Assembly (NCBI RefSeq): GCF_000720725.1
Contig: NZ_JOCQ01000035.1
Span: 14,794 to 78,793, forward strand
Direction: 5' to 3'
From: Streptomyces rimosus subsp. rimosus
GTDB lineage: Bacteria > Actinomycetota > Actinomycetes > Streptomycetales > Streptomycetaceae
DNA: 64,000 nt
Below the pieces are notes generated by a model. The model did no database searches and was not told the DNA's origin. It was given only the letters and a program-made list of their open reading frames with translations. Shown here one piece after another: positions 27,601 through 36,629 of the stretch (position 1 is the stretch's first letter; each line of letters starts with the position of its first letter). The translations under genes and the position numbers were made by a program.

Positions 27601-28787
27601 GTCGGCACCGTCGCCACCACCCGGTCTCCCTCGACCAGGTGCAGCGCCGCGAACCGCTCGCACAGCTCACCGGCCTTGGCGTGCCGGAACCACACCTTGT
27701 CGCCCAGCCGCAGCCCGTCCGCGGCCGGCCCCAGCAGCGGCGTCTGCACCTCGCCCGCTTCCTCCTGCGGGTCGTACCGCAGCCCTTCCGGCAGATACGG
27801 CACCGGCGACCGGTCCCGGCCCGCGACACCGGACGCCGGATAGCCGCCGCCCAGCACCGTCACAACGCCACCTCCCGGCCGCCGCACCACCGGCTGCGCG
27901 AACAAGGCCGCCGGACGGCCCGTGAAAGACCGGTAGTTGTCGAACAACCGCGGCACATACAGGCCGGACCCCGCCGCGATCTCGGTCACCGCGGCCTCCG
28001 CCGCCGTGTGCTGCACGCTGCCCGTGCCACCGCCGTTGACGAACTCCAGGTCCGGCGCCGCTTCCCGCACCGCACGTACGACTTCCCACCGCCGCCGCGC
28101 CAGATCCCGGCGCGCCGCCGCCTGCATCGCCCGTACGGCACGGGAGCGCAGCGGATGCCCGGCAACCGCGTCACCCACTCCCGCCACATGTCCCTCGTAC
28201 GCCATCAGGCCCACCACCCGGAACCCCGGACGGCGCGTCACCGCACGAGCGAGCGCGGCCAGCTGCTCCGGCCGGTGCATCGGCGACCGGCGCGCGCCGA
28301 TCCGCACCCGTCCGCCCAGCGGCCGGTACGCGGTGTCCCACTCCAGACACACCCGCACCTCCTCACCGCCTCCGGCGGGCCGGGCGGCGTCGATCAGCTC
28401 CAGCTGCGCCACGTCGTCAACCATCACGGCCACCGCACCCGCCAGTTTCGGATCGGCGGCCAGCTCCGCGAAGCCCTCCCGGTCCGCCGACGGATACGCC
28501 AGCAGTACGTCCTCGATCCCGGACCGGGCCAGCCACAGCGACTCGGCCAGGGTGTAGCTCATGACGCCCGCGAAACCCTCCCGGGCCAGCGCCCGTTCCA
28601 ACAGGGCCCGGCAGCGCACCGACTTGCTCGCCACCCGCAGCGGCTTGCCCTGCGCGCGCCGCACCAGATCCGCGGCGTTCGCGTCGAAGGCGTCGAGGTC
28701 CACGAGCGCCAGCGGCGCGTCGAGGTGCGCGGTGGCCCGGTCGTAACGGGCCCGGTCGGCAGCCGTGTCGCACGTGTACGGGGACAT
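27570..28787 (-). CDS. Alanine racemase N-domain amino acid deaminase/aldolase-like protein
   Basis: The protein is 405 residues. It has an alanine-racemase-type PLP barrel (residues about 25-270, with the lysine likely in LRVASKSVRC) and a D-serine-dehydratase-like C-terminal domain that ends with metal-binding His/Cys-poor blocks (FRHAKAGELCERF). The family includes D-threonine aldolases and D-serine deaminases, so an amino acid lyase on a D-amino acid is likely but the substrate is unknown. ATG 28787 has a weak GGCAGG. It stands alone between two convergent or divergent neighbours. Confidence 0.8.
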   Translation of the reverse strand: MSPYTCDTAADRARYDRATAHLDAPLALVDLDAFDANAADLVRRAQGKPLRVASKSVRCRALLERALAREGFAGVMSYTLAESLWLARSGIEDVLLAYPSADREGFAELAADPKLAGAVAVMVDDVAQLELIDAARPAGGGEEVRVCLEWDTAYRPLGGRVRIGARRSPMHRPEQLAALARAVTRRPGFRVVGLMAYEGHVAGVGDAVAGHPLRSRAVRAMQAAARRDLARRRWEVVRAVREAAPDLEFVNGGGTGSVQHTAAEAAVTEIAAGSGLYVPRLFDNYRSFTGRPAALFAQPVVRRPGGGVVTVLGGGYPASGVAGRDRSPVPYLPEGLRYDPQEEAGEVQTPLLGPAADGLRLGDKVWFRHAKAGELCERFAALHLVEGDRVVATVPTYRGEGRTFL

Positions 28788-28940
28788 GGCCGCAGCCTGC
28801 CAGAAGGCCCCACGGGTGGGTAGGGGGAGAGAACGCGACAGACCGGACGCCGCACACCGGGGGAGGGCGGACGAGTTGGAGCACCGGCGGCGGCAGCCCG
28901 TAGAGTGAGCGGACGCCGCAACCAGCAGGTCAGCGGCGTG

Positions 28941-30347
28941 ATGTCCGGATACGAACCACCCTGCCCCGATTGCCGGCCGGGCCGGGGACCAGGGGCGCGA
29001 GGGGGAGCGCGGGTGAGCACCGAAGCCGATTTCGCCGACGCGCATCGCCTTCCCCGCACCCCGCCCCTGCAGGCACCGGCACCGCCCGCCGAGGACCCGC
29101 AGACGGCCGTGCTGCGCCCCGTCCCGCCGGAGCGGCCCGCGAAGCCCGGCCCCGGCCCGATGCCGCCCGCCGCGCCGGCGGGCCAGGCCGTGGCGCCGAC
29201 CGGCCCGGCCACCGCAGCAGCCGGCCCGTCCCCGGAGAACATTCCCTCCCCGGCGAACATCCCGCCCCGTCCCACCCACGCACCGGCCACACCGCCCGCC
29301 GCCGCATCGCCGGACAAGCCGCCCGTGCCGCCCCAGACCGTGACGGACCGTTCCGCCGGGCCCCGCGACACCGCGGCCTTCCACCTCGCCAAGAGCGAAG
29401 CGCTCTGGAACGGCGAACCGAGGCGGACCGGCACCGCGCGCACGGAAGACGGCGCCGCCACACCCCGGCCCTCCACTCCGCCGCCGATACCGCCCGCCGA
29501 AGACCTGCCGCCCCCCACGGGCAGCCCGCTCACCGGCCCGCTCGTGCCCCCGGCCCCCGCCGCCCCGCCGTACGCGGCCCCGGCCCCGCACCGTTCCGTA
29601 CGGCGCACCGTGCTGGCCGCCGCCGGACTGGTACTCGGCGTCGGCCTCGTCGCGGGCGCCGCCGCGGGCAGCTGGCTCGCCGACGACGCCGACGGCAGCC
29701 CCGCCGCCGAGGCGGTCTTCGCGCACGGCCGCGAGGCCTGGCACAGCGCCCCGGTCGACACGCTCTTCCCCCGCACCCTGAACGGCCTGGGCACCGGCCC
29801 CGGCGGCGCGGACCGCACCTGGATCCGCATCGCCGTCGCGCCCGACAGCAGCTGCGCGGGCGCCTTCGACCCGCTGCTGACCAAGGCGCTCGCCCCGGTG
29901 GGCTGCGACCGCCTGGTGCGCGCCACGTACGTCGACGCCACCCGCACCAGCGTCATCACCGTCGGCGCCGTCTCCACCAAGGCCGACCGCACCGGAATGG
30001 GGGACCTGCGCCGCCGCTTCGCCAAGGAGCACCTGGACACCCGTACCGACCTGATGCCCCGCCCCTACGCCGCCAAGGGCACCCCCGCCGCCGGCTTCGG
30101 ACCCGCCCAGCGCGCCAGCTGGAGCATCCGCGTCCTCGACGACCTGCCCGTCGTCGTCTACGGCGTCTCCGGCTTCGCCGACGGCCGTACGGTCGACGCC
30201 CCGCAGCCCGCCGCCGAGGCCACCCGTACCGGCGCCACCACCGCCCCCGCCGAAGCCGGACTCGGCCACGACGCCAAGGCCGTCACCGACCGCATCGAGC
30301 AGACCTTCCGCAAGCAGGCCGCCAAGGGAACCACGGAGCCGCAATGA
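28941..30347 (+). CDS. Single-pass membrane protein with Pro-rich cytoplasmic region, type VII-associated
   Basis: The product is about 468 residues. Residues 1-190 are Pro/Ala-rich with a CPDC pair near the start. A membrane helix (TVLAAAGLVLGVGLVAGAA) lies near residue 220, and an outer domain with two cysteines (DSSCAGAFDPLL, PVGCDRLVR) follows. It overlaps the mycosin gene by 4 bp and is probably its partner in type VII secretion. A TAGAGT box at 28901-28906 makes the GTG at 28905 unlikely as start; ATG 28941 is preferred, though GTG 29013 is possible. Function is unknown. Confidence 0.65.
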   Translation: MSGYEPPCPDCRPGRGPGARGGARVSTEADFADAHRLPRTPPLQAPAPPAEDPQTAVLRPVPPERPAKPGPGPMPPAAPAGQAVAPTGPATAAAGPSPENIPSPANIPPRPTHAPATPPAAASPDKPPVPPQTVTDRSAGPRDTAAFHLAKSEALWNGEPRRTGTARTEDGAATPRPSTPPPIPPAEDLPPPTGSPLTGPLVPPAPAAPPYAAPAPHRSVRRTVLAAAGLVLGVGLVAGAAAGSWLADDADGSPAAEAVFAHGREAWHSAPVDTLFPRTLNGLGTGPGGADRTWIRIAVAPDSSCAGAFDPLLTKALAPVGCDRLVRATYVDATRTSVITVGAVSTKADRTGMGDLRRRFAKEHLDTRTDLMPRPYAAKGTPAAGFGPAQRASWSIRVLDDLPVVVYGVSGFADGRTVDAPQPAAEATRTGATTAPAEAGLGHDAKAVTDRIEQTFRKQAAKGTTEPQ

Positions 30348-31504
30348 CCAGGAGGCCCCTGCTGCGCGCCGCCGGTGTCGCACTGTCCGCCGCGGCGCTG
30401 ACCGTACTGCCCGCGCTGCCCGCCCACGCAGACGGCATACGGGCCCAGGAATGGGCCCTGAAGGCCATGAACGCGCAGGACGCCTGGGAGACGACCAAGG
30501 GCGACGGCATCACCGTCGCCGTCCTGGACACCGGCGTCGACGCGGGCCACCCCGACCTCCAGGGCCAGGTGCTGCCCGCCAACGACCTGGTCGGCTTCGG
30601 CGCGAGCCCCGGCGACAAGGCATGGGCGGAGCACGGCACCGCGATGTCCGGCATCATCGCGGGCCACGGCCACGGCGCCGACCGGGCCGACGGCGTGATC
30701 GGCGTGGCGCCGGACGCCAAGATCCTGCCGGTCCGGGTGATCCTCGAAGACAGCGACCCGGAGCGCAAGCGCGCCCGCGCCGAGCGCGCGGGCGCCCTCG
30801 CCGACGGCATCCGCTGGGCCACCGACCACGGCGCCGACGTGATCAACCTGTCCCTCGGCGACGACAGCAGCTCCGCGCACCCCGAGCCCCGTGAGGACGC
30901 CGCCATCCAGTACGCGCTGAGCAAGGGCGTCCCCGTCATCGCCTCGGCCGGCAACGGCGGCAAGGACGGCGACCACGTCTCCTACCCCGCCGCCTACCCC
31001 GGCGTGATCGCCGTGACCGCCGTCGACCAGTGGGGCTCCCGCGCCAACTTCTCCACCCGCCGCTGGTACGCCACGGTCTGCGCGCCCGGCGTCGGCGTGG
31101 TCATCGCCAATCCGGACCGCAAGTACTACGAGGGCTGGGGCACCAGCGCCGCGTCCGCCTTCGTCTCCGGCGCGGTGGCCCTGATCCGCGCCGCCCACCC
31201 CGACCTGAGCCCCGCCCAGATCAAGAAGCTCCTCACCGACACCGCCCAGGACGCACCGGAGGGCGGCCGCAACGACGAACTGGGCGCAGGCATGGTCGAC
31301 CCGGCCGCCGCGATAGAAGAGGGCAAAACCCTCAAGCCGACCCCCCAGAAGCCCGACCCCGCCGCCTACACGAGCCGCTATTTCGGCACCGGCCCGGCCG
31401 CCGAACCACCCACCGACGACTCGACGTGGCTCCCGTGGACCGCGACGATCGCAGGCATGGCCCTGATCACGGCATCGGCGATCTTCTGGCGCAGGCGCAC
31501 CTGA
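30344..31504 (+). CDS. mycP: Type VII secretion-associated mycosin-like S8 serine protease
   Basis: This is a 386-residue subtilisin-like protease with a signal peptide (LLRAAGVALSAAALTVLPAL), catalytic Asp in VAVLDTGVDAG, His in HGTAMSGIIAGHG and Ser in GTSAASAFVSGA. A C-terminal membrane helix (TATIAGMALITASAIFW) anchors it, with the active domain outside, as in mycobacterial MycP. Mycosins are needed for type VII secretion. Its start overlaps the upstream membrane-protein stop (ATGA). The EccC and WXG100 genes lie 30 kb away in this window, so the link is functional and not an operon. Confidence 0.85.
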   Translation: MTRRPLLRAAGVALSAAALTVLPALPAHADGIRAQEWALKAMNAQDAWETTKGDGITVAVLDTGVDAGHPDLQGQVLPANDLVGFGASPGDKAWAEHGTAMSGIIAGHGHGADRADGVIGVAPDAKILPVRVILEDSDPERKRARAERAGALADGIRWATDHGADVINLSLGDDSSSAHPEPREDAAIQYALSKGVPVIASAGNGGKDGDHVSYPAAYPGVIAVTAVDQWGSRANFSTRRWYATVCAPGVGVVIANPDRKYYEGWGTSAASAFVSGAVALIRAAHPDLSPAQIKKLLTDTAQDAPEGGRNDELGAGMVDPAAAIEEGKTLKPTPQKPDPAAYTSRYFGTGPAAEPPTDDSTWLPWTATIAGMALITASAIFWRRRT

Positions 31505-31570
31505 GCCCGCTGAGCCCGCACGGGACGGAAACCGGCGGAAGCACCGAACGGTCCCGGCCGAAAGTGGACC

Positions 31571-31606
31571 GTACTGACCGTACTGACCGTACTGACCGGA
31601 CTGACC
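31571..31606. repeat. 9-bp tandem repeat, four copies
   Basis: GTACTGACC is repeated exactly three times (31571-31597), followed by a one-base variant GGACTGACC (31598-31606). It lies in the 147-bp gap between the mycosin and SseB-like genes. Confidence 0.85.
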
Positions 31607-31651
31607 GGCCCGAACCCCGGGCCCAAAGGGCCCACCACTAAGCTCAAGCCC

Positions 31652-32386
31652 GTGCTCAAAAACATCCCCACCTCGGACTTCTCCAACGACGACGGCTCCG
31701 CCGACCCGGAACTGGCCGCCGCGCTGGCCGACCACGCGGCCGGCCGCTCGCCGGAGACCGAGGCCCGGCTCCTCCCGCTGCTGAGCCGGGCCCGGCTCCT
31801 CGTACCGGTCGTAGCCGTCCTCGGCGAGGTGGAGACCGGCCCGGACGGCCTCCAGCGGGAGAAGAACAGCGACATGGCGGTGCCGACGCTCCAGGCCCCC
31901 GACGGCCGCCGCGCCCTGCCCGCCTTCACGTCGATGGAGACGCTGCACCGCTGGCGCCCGGACGCCCGCCCGGTGGCCGTACCGCTGCGGCAGGCACTGC
32001 TCGCCGCCGCGCACGAGAAGGCGGACACCGTCGTGATCGACTTGGCGGGTCCGGCGACGTACCAGCTCACCGGTGCCGCGCTGCGCGCCCTCGCGGAGGG
32101 CCGGGAGAGCGCCGACCCGCTGGCCGACCCGGCCGTCACCGACGCGCTGCGCGCCCTGCTGGCCGCCGAGCCGGATGTGCTGGCCGCCCGCCTGGATCCC
32201 TCGGCGGAGGCCGACGGGACCCTGTCCCTGGGGCTCGCCCCGGACGCCACGCCCGCCGCCGTCGCCCAGCGGCTGGCCCCCGCGCTGGCCGCCGACGAAA
32301 CCCTGCGCTCCCGGCTCGTCCGGGGCCTCGACCTGGCCCTGCTGCCGCCGGACGCGGACACCTCGGGGGCGTTCTTCACCCGCTGA
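31652..32386 (+). CDS. SseB-like protein
   Basis: This is a 244-residue protein of the SseB (enhanced serine sensitivity) type, with the characteristic N-terminal half: VPVVAV, then KNSDMAVPTLQAPDGRRALPAFTS and a C-terminal SseB_C-like part. The family's role is poorly defined; it is common beside IF3 genes in Streptomyces. GTG 31652 follows TAAGCT at 31639-31644 by seven bases, so the transcript is probably leaderless. It appears intact and stands alone. Confidence 0.75.
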   Translation: MLKNIPTSDFSNDDGSADPELAAALADHAAGRSPETEARLLPLLSRARLLVPVVAVLGEVETGPDGLQREKNSDMAVPTLQAPDGRRALPAFTSMETLHRWRPDARPVAVPLRQALLAAAHEKADTVVIDLAGPATYQLTGAALRALAEGRESADPLADPAVTDALRALLAAEPDVLAARLDPSAEADGTLSLGLAPDATPAAVAQRLAPALAADETLRSRLVRGLDLALLPPDADTSGAFFTR

Positions 32387-32494
32387 TCTCCGGCCCCGGT
32401 CCCCGGCTCATAGGCGCCACTCCTTCAACAGGCGGAACTTCTCCCCCCGCCGCACAATGCGAAGGAGAGCGCAAGATCCGGGCGAGGAGGCCCC

Positions 32495-33223
32495 ATGGAG
32501 ACGACAACGGAGACCCGCACGGTCGTATCCGAGTTCCTCGGCACGCTGCTCCTGGTGTTCTTCGCCGTCGGCTCCGCGGTGCTGGCCGGCGAGTACATCG
32601 GAACCTTCGGCATCGCCCTGGCATTCGGCTTCACCCTGCTGGCCCTGGCGTACGCGATCGGCCCGATCTCGGGCAGTCACGTCAACCCGGCGGTGACGCT
32701 CGGCATGCTGCTGGCGCACCGCATCACCCTGCGCGCGGCGATCGAGTACTGGATCGCCCAGCTGCTGGGCGGCATCGTCGGCGCCGCACTGCTGTTCCTG
32801 GTCGCCAAGCAGGTGCCGGGCCTGAAGACCGACGAGGCCTTCGGCTCCAACGGGTGGGCCGACCGCTCCGCCGTGCACATCAACCTCGGCGGCGCCTTCG
32901 TGGCCGAGATCGTGCTGACGTTCCTGCTGGTGTTCGTGGTGCTGGCGGTCACCCACCGGGTGGCGGTGGTCGGCTTCGACGGCCTGCCGATCGGCCTGGC
33001 GCTGGCGACCGTGCACCTCATCGGCATCCCGCTCACCGGTACGTCGGTGAACCCGGCCCGCAGCATCGGCCCCGCCCTGTTCGCGGGCGGCGGCGCGCTG
33101 TCGCAGCTGTGGCTGTTCATCGTGGCGCCCCTGATCGGCGGCGCGCTGGCCGCGGTGGTGCACCAGGTCACCCACCCGCCGAACGAGCCCAAGCTGGTCG
33201 CGGACGAACGCTCCGCGGCGTAG
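32495..33223 (+). CDS. aqpZ: Aquaporin Z-type water channel
   Basis: This is a 242-residue major intrinsic protein with six membrane helices. Both half-helix motifs are present: SHVNPAVTLG and TSVNPARSIG. The second is the aquaporin form with NPARS, and the narrow-pore pattern favours water over glycerol. ATG 32495 has GAGGAGG nine bases upstream. It stands alone, followed by a hairpin at 33240-33282 and a 22-bp tandem repeat. Confidence 0.92.
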   Translation: METTTETRTVVSEFLGTLLLVFFAVGSAVLAGEYIGTFGIALAFGFTLLALAYAIGPISGSHVNPAVTLGMLLAHRITLRAAIEYWIAQLLGGIVGAALLFLVAKQVPGLKTDEAFGSNGWADRSAVHINLGGAFVAEIVLTFLLVFVVLAVTHRVAVVGFDGLPIGLALATVHLIGIPLTGTSVNPARSIGPALFAGGGALSQLWLFIVAPLIGGALAAVVHQVTHPPNEPKLVADERSAA

Positions 33224-33239
33224 CGGCACACCGTACGAC

Positions 33240-33282
33240 GAGGAGGCCACCCCCGGCACCACCGGCCGGGAGCGGCCTCCTC
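33240..33282 (+). terminator. Hairpin after the aquaporin gene
   Basis: GAGGAGGCC (33240-33248) pairs perfectly with GGCCTCCTC (33274-33282); the 25-nt loop can form an inner CCGG stem. It lies 17 bp after the stop. Confidence 0.55.
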
Positions 33283-33288
33283 ACCTAC

Positions 33289-33353
33289 GCGCACAGAACG
33301 CGGCGCTCACGTGCACAGAATGCGGTGCCCACGTGCACAGAACGCGGCGCCAC
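33289..33353. repeat. 22-bp tandem repeat, three copies
   Basis: Three adjacent copies of about 22 bp with core TGCACAGAACGCGGCGCCCAC occupy 33289-33310, 33311-33332 and 33333-33353; the last is one base shorter. They differ at three or four places. They lie between convergent aquaporin and DUF1844 genes. Confidence 0.85.
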
Positions 33354-33391
33354 GCGCGCAAGGCGCACTCCGCGCGCCGAGGCGGGACCGG

Positions 33392-33790
33392 CTACCCGTA
33401 CACCGGCCCCGTGAACTTCTCCCCGGGCCCCTGCCCCGGCTCGTCCGGCACGACCGACGCCTCCCGGAAGGCGAGCTGCAGCGACTTCAGCCCGTCCCGC
33501 AGCGGCGCCGCGTGGTACGAGCCGATCTCCGTGGCGCTCGCCGTCACCAGCCCGGCCAGCGCCTGGATGAGCTTGCGGGCCTCGTCCAGGTCCTTGTGGT
33601 CGGCGCCGTCCTCGGCGAGCCCGAGGTTGACCGCGGCCGAGGACATCAGGTGCACGGCGACCGTGGTGATCACCTCGACGGCCGGCACGTCCGCGATGTC
33701 GCGGGTCATCGCGTCGAAGTCGGGGTTGGCGGGGGCGGCGGAACCGGCCGGCTCCGCCGGGCCGGGCTGCTGCGGGGTCTGGTCACTCAT
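33392..33790 (-). CDS. DUF1844-domain protein
   Basis: This is a 132-residue acidic cytoplasmic protein. After a Pro/Gly-rich start it carries the DUF1844 core (PAVEVITTVAVHLMSSAAVNLG, then KDLDEARKLIQALAGLV). It has no known function, but the family sits next to infC in many actinobacteria. ATG 33790 is in front of the infC leader, on the opposite strand, so the two promoters share the 386-bp gap. Confidence 0.85.
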   Translation of the reverse strand: MSDQTPQQPGPAEPAGSAAPANPDFDAMTRDIADVPAVEVITTVAVHLMSSAAVNLGLAEDGADHKDLDEARKLIQALAGLVTASATEIGSYHAAPLRDGLKSLQLAFREASVVPDEPGQGPGEKFTGPVYG

Positions 33791-33909
33791 GGCTGGCGCT
33801 TCACTTCCTGCTCAGGGGTCGGCCCCACCTTATGGTCCGCCCGCGCGCGGGCGCGGCCCGGCCCCACGGCCGGTCCGCGGACGAGTGGGGCCCGGCCCCT
33901 TGACTCGTG

Positions 33910-34091
33910 TATTCTGGGAGTCCGACCGGCCGAGCACCGACGTGCCCGGCCCACAAGTGGAGGCTCCGATCTCCCACCCGACCAGCCCCAGGGCCGGCGG
34001 GTCAACGGTCAGGCTGCGCCCCGCGGTGACATCGCGGCGGTGCTCCCGATCCATTGAGGAGCCCCGCCTGTGTCCCGTCCGGGGCATTTTT
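33910..34091 (+). promoter_or_regulatory. infC leader with intrinsic attenuator
   Basis: The 386-bp gap before infC holds a leader. TATTCT at 33910-33915 is a possible -10 box without a good -35. At 34061-34066 GCCCCG pairs with CGGGGC at 34080-34085, followed by ATTTTT (34086-34091), a textbook Rho-independent terminator 85 bp before IF3. This suggests transcription attenuation of the infC-rpmI-rplT operon, as known for this operon in other bacteria by other mechanisms. Confidence 0.65.
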
Positions 34092-34176
34092 CGTGCTGCG
34101 GCGTGGTTGGTCATACCGAAACAGACGTTACGCGGCAGTCCGCCAGGCCGTCGCGTGGTGCTACCGAGGAGGATCC

Positions 34177-34791
34177 ATCAGCGCCGAGCCCCGCATCAAC
34201 GACCGGATTCGCGTCCCCGAGGTGCGACTCGTCGGTCCCAGTGGCGAGCAGGTCGGCATCGTGCCGCTTGCCAAGGCCCTGGAGCTTGCGCAGGAGTACG
34301 ACCTCGACCTGGTCGAGGTGGCGGCGAACGCCCGTCCGCCGGTCTGCAAGCTCATGGACTACGGAAAGTTCAAGTACGAGTCGGCCATGAAGGCCCGTGA
34401 GGCGCGCAAGAACCAGGCGCACACGGTCATCAAGGAGATGAAGCTCCGGCCGAAGATCGACCCGCACGACTACGACACCAAAAAGGGTCACGTCGTCCGG
34501 TTCCTCAAGCAGGGTGACAAGGTCAAGATCACGATCATGTTCCGTGGTCGCGAGCAGTCCCGCCCCGAGCTGGGCTTCCGACTGCTGCAGCGTCTCGCGG
34601 AGGACGTCCAGGACCTGGGCTTCATCGAGTCCAATCCGAAGCAGGACGGCCGCAACATGATCATGGTCCTCGGTCCGCACAAGAAGAAGACCGAGGCGAT
34701 GGCCGAGGCCCGTGAGGCGCAGGCCGCCCGCAAGGCGGAGCGCCAGGGCCCTGCTGCCGAGCAGGGCGCCGAGGAGCCCGCCGAGGCGTGA
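34177..34791 (+). CDS. infC: Translation initiation factor IF-3
   Basis: The product is 204 residues with both IF-3 domains: N-terminal RINDRIRVPEVRLVGPSGEQ and PPVCKLMDYGKFKYE, then C-terminal VRFLKQGDKVKITIMFRGRE. I place the start at ATC 34177. GAGGAGG (34166-34172) lies four bases before it, and no ATG, GTG or TTG in frame fits nearby; the first in-frame ATG at 34054 would add 41 residues of non-IF3 sequence. A rare start codon matches the known AUU of E. coli infC, used for self-control. rpmI and rplT follow. Confidence 0.9.
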   Translation: MSAEPRINDRIRVPEVRLVGPSGEQVGIVPLAKALELAQEYDLDLVEVAANARPPVCKLMDYGKFKYESAMKAREARKNQAHTVIKEMKLRPKIDPHDYDTKKGHVVRFLKQGDKVKITIMFRGREQSRPELGFRLLQRLAEDVQDLGFIESNPKQDGRNMIMVLGPHKKKTEAMAEAREAQAARKAERQGPAAEQGAEEPAEA

Positions 34792-34853
34792 TCCGGGGGC
34801 GCGAGCCCCGGAGAACGCCGGGGACCGCCCCGGATTCCAACCGACACATCTGA

Positions 34854-34889
34854 CGCCCCCGGGCGCCGGTCCACCGACCGGTGGGGGCG
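34854..34889 (+). promoter_or_regulatory. Structured infC-rpmI gap
   Basis: CGCCCCC (34854-34860) pairs with GGGGGCG (34883-34889), enclosing the perfect hairpin CCGGTC (34866-34871) / GACCGG (34876-34881). It lies 25 bp before rpmI and could be where L20 represses the mRNA. No T-run follows, so termination is unlikely. Confidence 0.4.
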
Positions 34890-34913
34890 CCACTCAAGAG
34901 GAGAGAACGGCGC

Positions 34914-35108
34914 ATGCCGAAGAACAAGACGCACAGCGGTGCCAGCAAGCGCTTCAAGATCACCGGCTCCGGCAAGGTGATGCGGGAGCGCGCCGGCAAG
35001 CGCCACCTGCTCGAGCACAAGTCGTCCCGCGTGACGCGTCGCCTCACCGGCAACGCCGTGATGGCCCCGGGCGACGCCGCGAAGGTCAAGAAGCTTCTCG
35101 GCAAGTAA
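34914..35108 (+). CDS. rpmI: 50S ribosomal protein L35
   Basis: This is a 64-residue basic protein with the L35 pattern MPKNKTHSGASKRFKITGSG and KRHLLEHKSSRVTRRL. It binds the large-subunit rRNA. ATG 34914 follows AAGAGGAGA. It is the middle gene of infC-rpmI-rplT, 123 bp after infC and 104 bp before rplT. Length and sequence are ordinary. Confidence 0.95.
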   Translation: MPKNKTHSGASKRFKITGSGKVMRERAGKRHLLEHKSSRVTRRLTGNAVMAPGDAAKVKKLLGK

Positions 35109-35211
35109 GTCCTGCCGCCCGCCGCGAGGCGCGGCACCAGGACCCGACCGGGACCTCAGTCGATTCGGGCCGTGTGAAGACCACCGCGGCCCCGCTACAA
35201 GGAGTTAACAA

Positions 35212-35595
35212 GTGGCACGCGTCAAGCGGGCAGTCAACGCCCACAAGAAGCGCCGGGCGATCCTCGAGCAGGCCAGCGGCTACCGCGGCCAGCGTTCCCG
35301 CCTCTACCGCAAGGCGAAGGAGCAGGTCACCCACTCCCTCGTCTACAACTACAACGACCGCAAGAAGCGCAAGGGCGACTTCCGTCAGCTGTGGATCCAG
35401 CGCATCAACGCCGCTGCCCGCGCCAACGGCATGACCTACAACCGCTTCGTGCAGGGTCTGAAGGCGGCCAACATCGAGGTCGACCGCAAGATGCTGGCCG
35501 AGCTCGCGGTCAACGACACCAACGCGTTCGCCGCGCTGGTCGAGGTGGCCCAGAAGGCGCTGCCGAGCGACGTCAACGCCCCGAAGGCCGCCTGA
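35212..35595 (+). CDS. rplT: 50S ribosomal protein L20
   Basis: This is a 127-residue basic protein with the L20 pattern: VKRAVNAHKKRRAILEQA near the start, then YNYNDRKKRKGDFRQLWI and NGMTYNRFVQGLKAANI. It binds 23S rRNA early in assembly and in other bacteria represses its own operon. GTG 35212 has AAGGAG seven bases upstream. It ends the operon, closed by a perfect 14-bp hairpin. Confidence 0.95.
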   Translation: MARVKRAVNAHKKRRAILEQASGYRGQRSRLYRKAKEQVTHSLVYNYNDRKKRKGDFRQLWIQRINAAARANGMTYNRFVQGLKAANIEVDRKMLAELAVNDTNAFAALVEVAQKALPSDVNAPKAA

Positions 35596-35619
35596 ACCAC
35601 GGCCTGAGGCACGTTCGCA

Positions 35620-35650
35620 CGGACCCGCAGGCCCCCGGCCTGCGGGTCCG
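35620..35650 (+). terminator. Terminator of the infC operon
   Basis: The perfect stem CGGACCCGCAGGCC (35620-35633) / GGCCTGCGGGTCCG (35637-35650) is 14 bp with a 3-nt loop. It lies 25 bp after rplT. No T-run follows, as is common in Streptomyces. Confidence 0.8.
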
Positions 35651-35652
35651 CC

Positions 35653-35701
35653 GCTTTCCGCACGCCCTTCCGCAGCCCTTTCGCACGCTCTTCCGCACGC
35701 C
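35653..35701. repeat. Imperfect 12-13 bp repeat, pyrimidine-rich
   Basis: Four units close to CTTCCGCACGCC follow the operon terminator. They differ by one or two bases each. No coding role is seen. Confidence 0.5.
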
Positions 35702-35731
35702 GACGACATCCGAAGAAGTGAGCCGCCGCCC

Positions 35732-36586
<855 letters not shown>

Positions 36587-36629
36587 TAGTGTTGCGTCCC
36601 CGGGGTGGCAAGGGGAGGGGGTAGCGGGA

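Noticed and set aside
31571..33353. CRISPR-like repeats
   Set aside because: The two tandem arrays are directly adjacent copies without unique spacers and no cas genes are present.
33900..33915. TTGACT plus TATTCT as an infC promoter
   Set aside because: The two boxes are only 4 bp apart, so they cannot work as a -35/-10 pair; only TATTCT is kept as a weak -10 candidate.
34040..34057. A five-codon leader peptide (GTG to TGA) just before the infC attenuator
   Set aside because: It has no convincing ribosome site and no repeated regulatory codon, so a coupling role cannot be supported.
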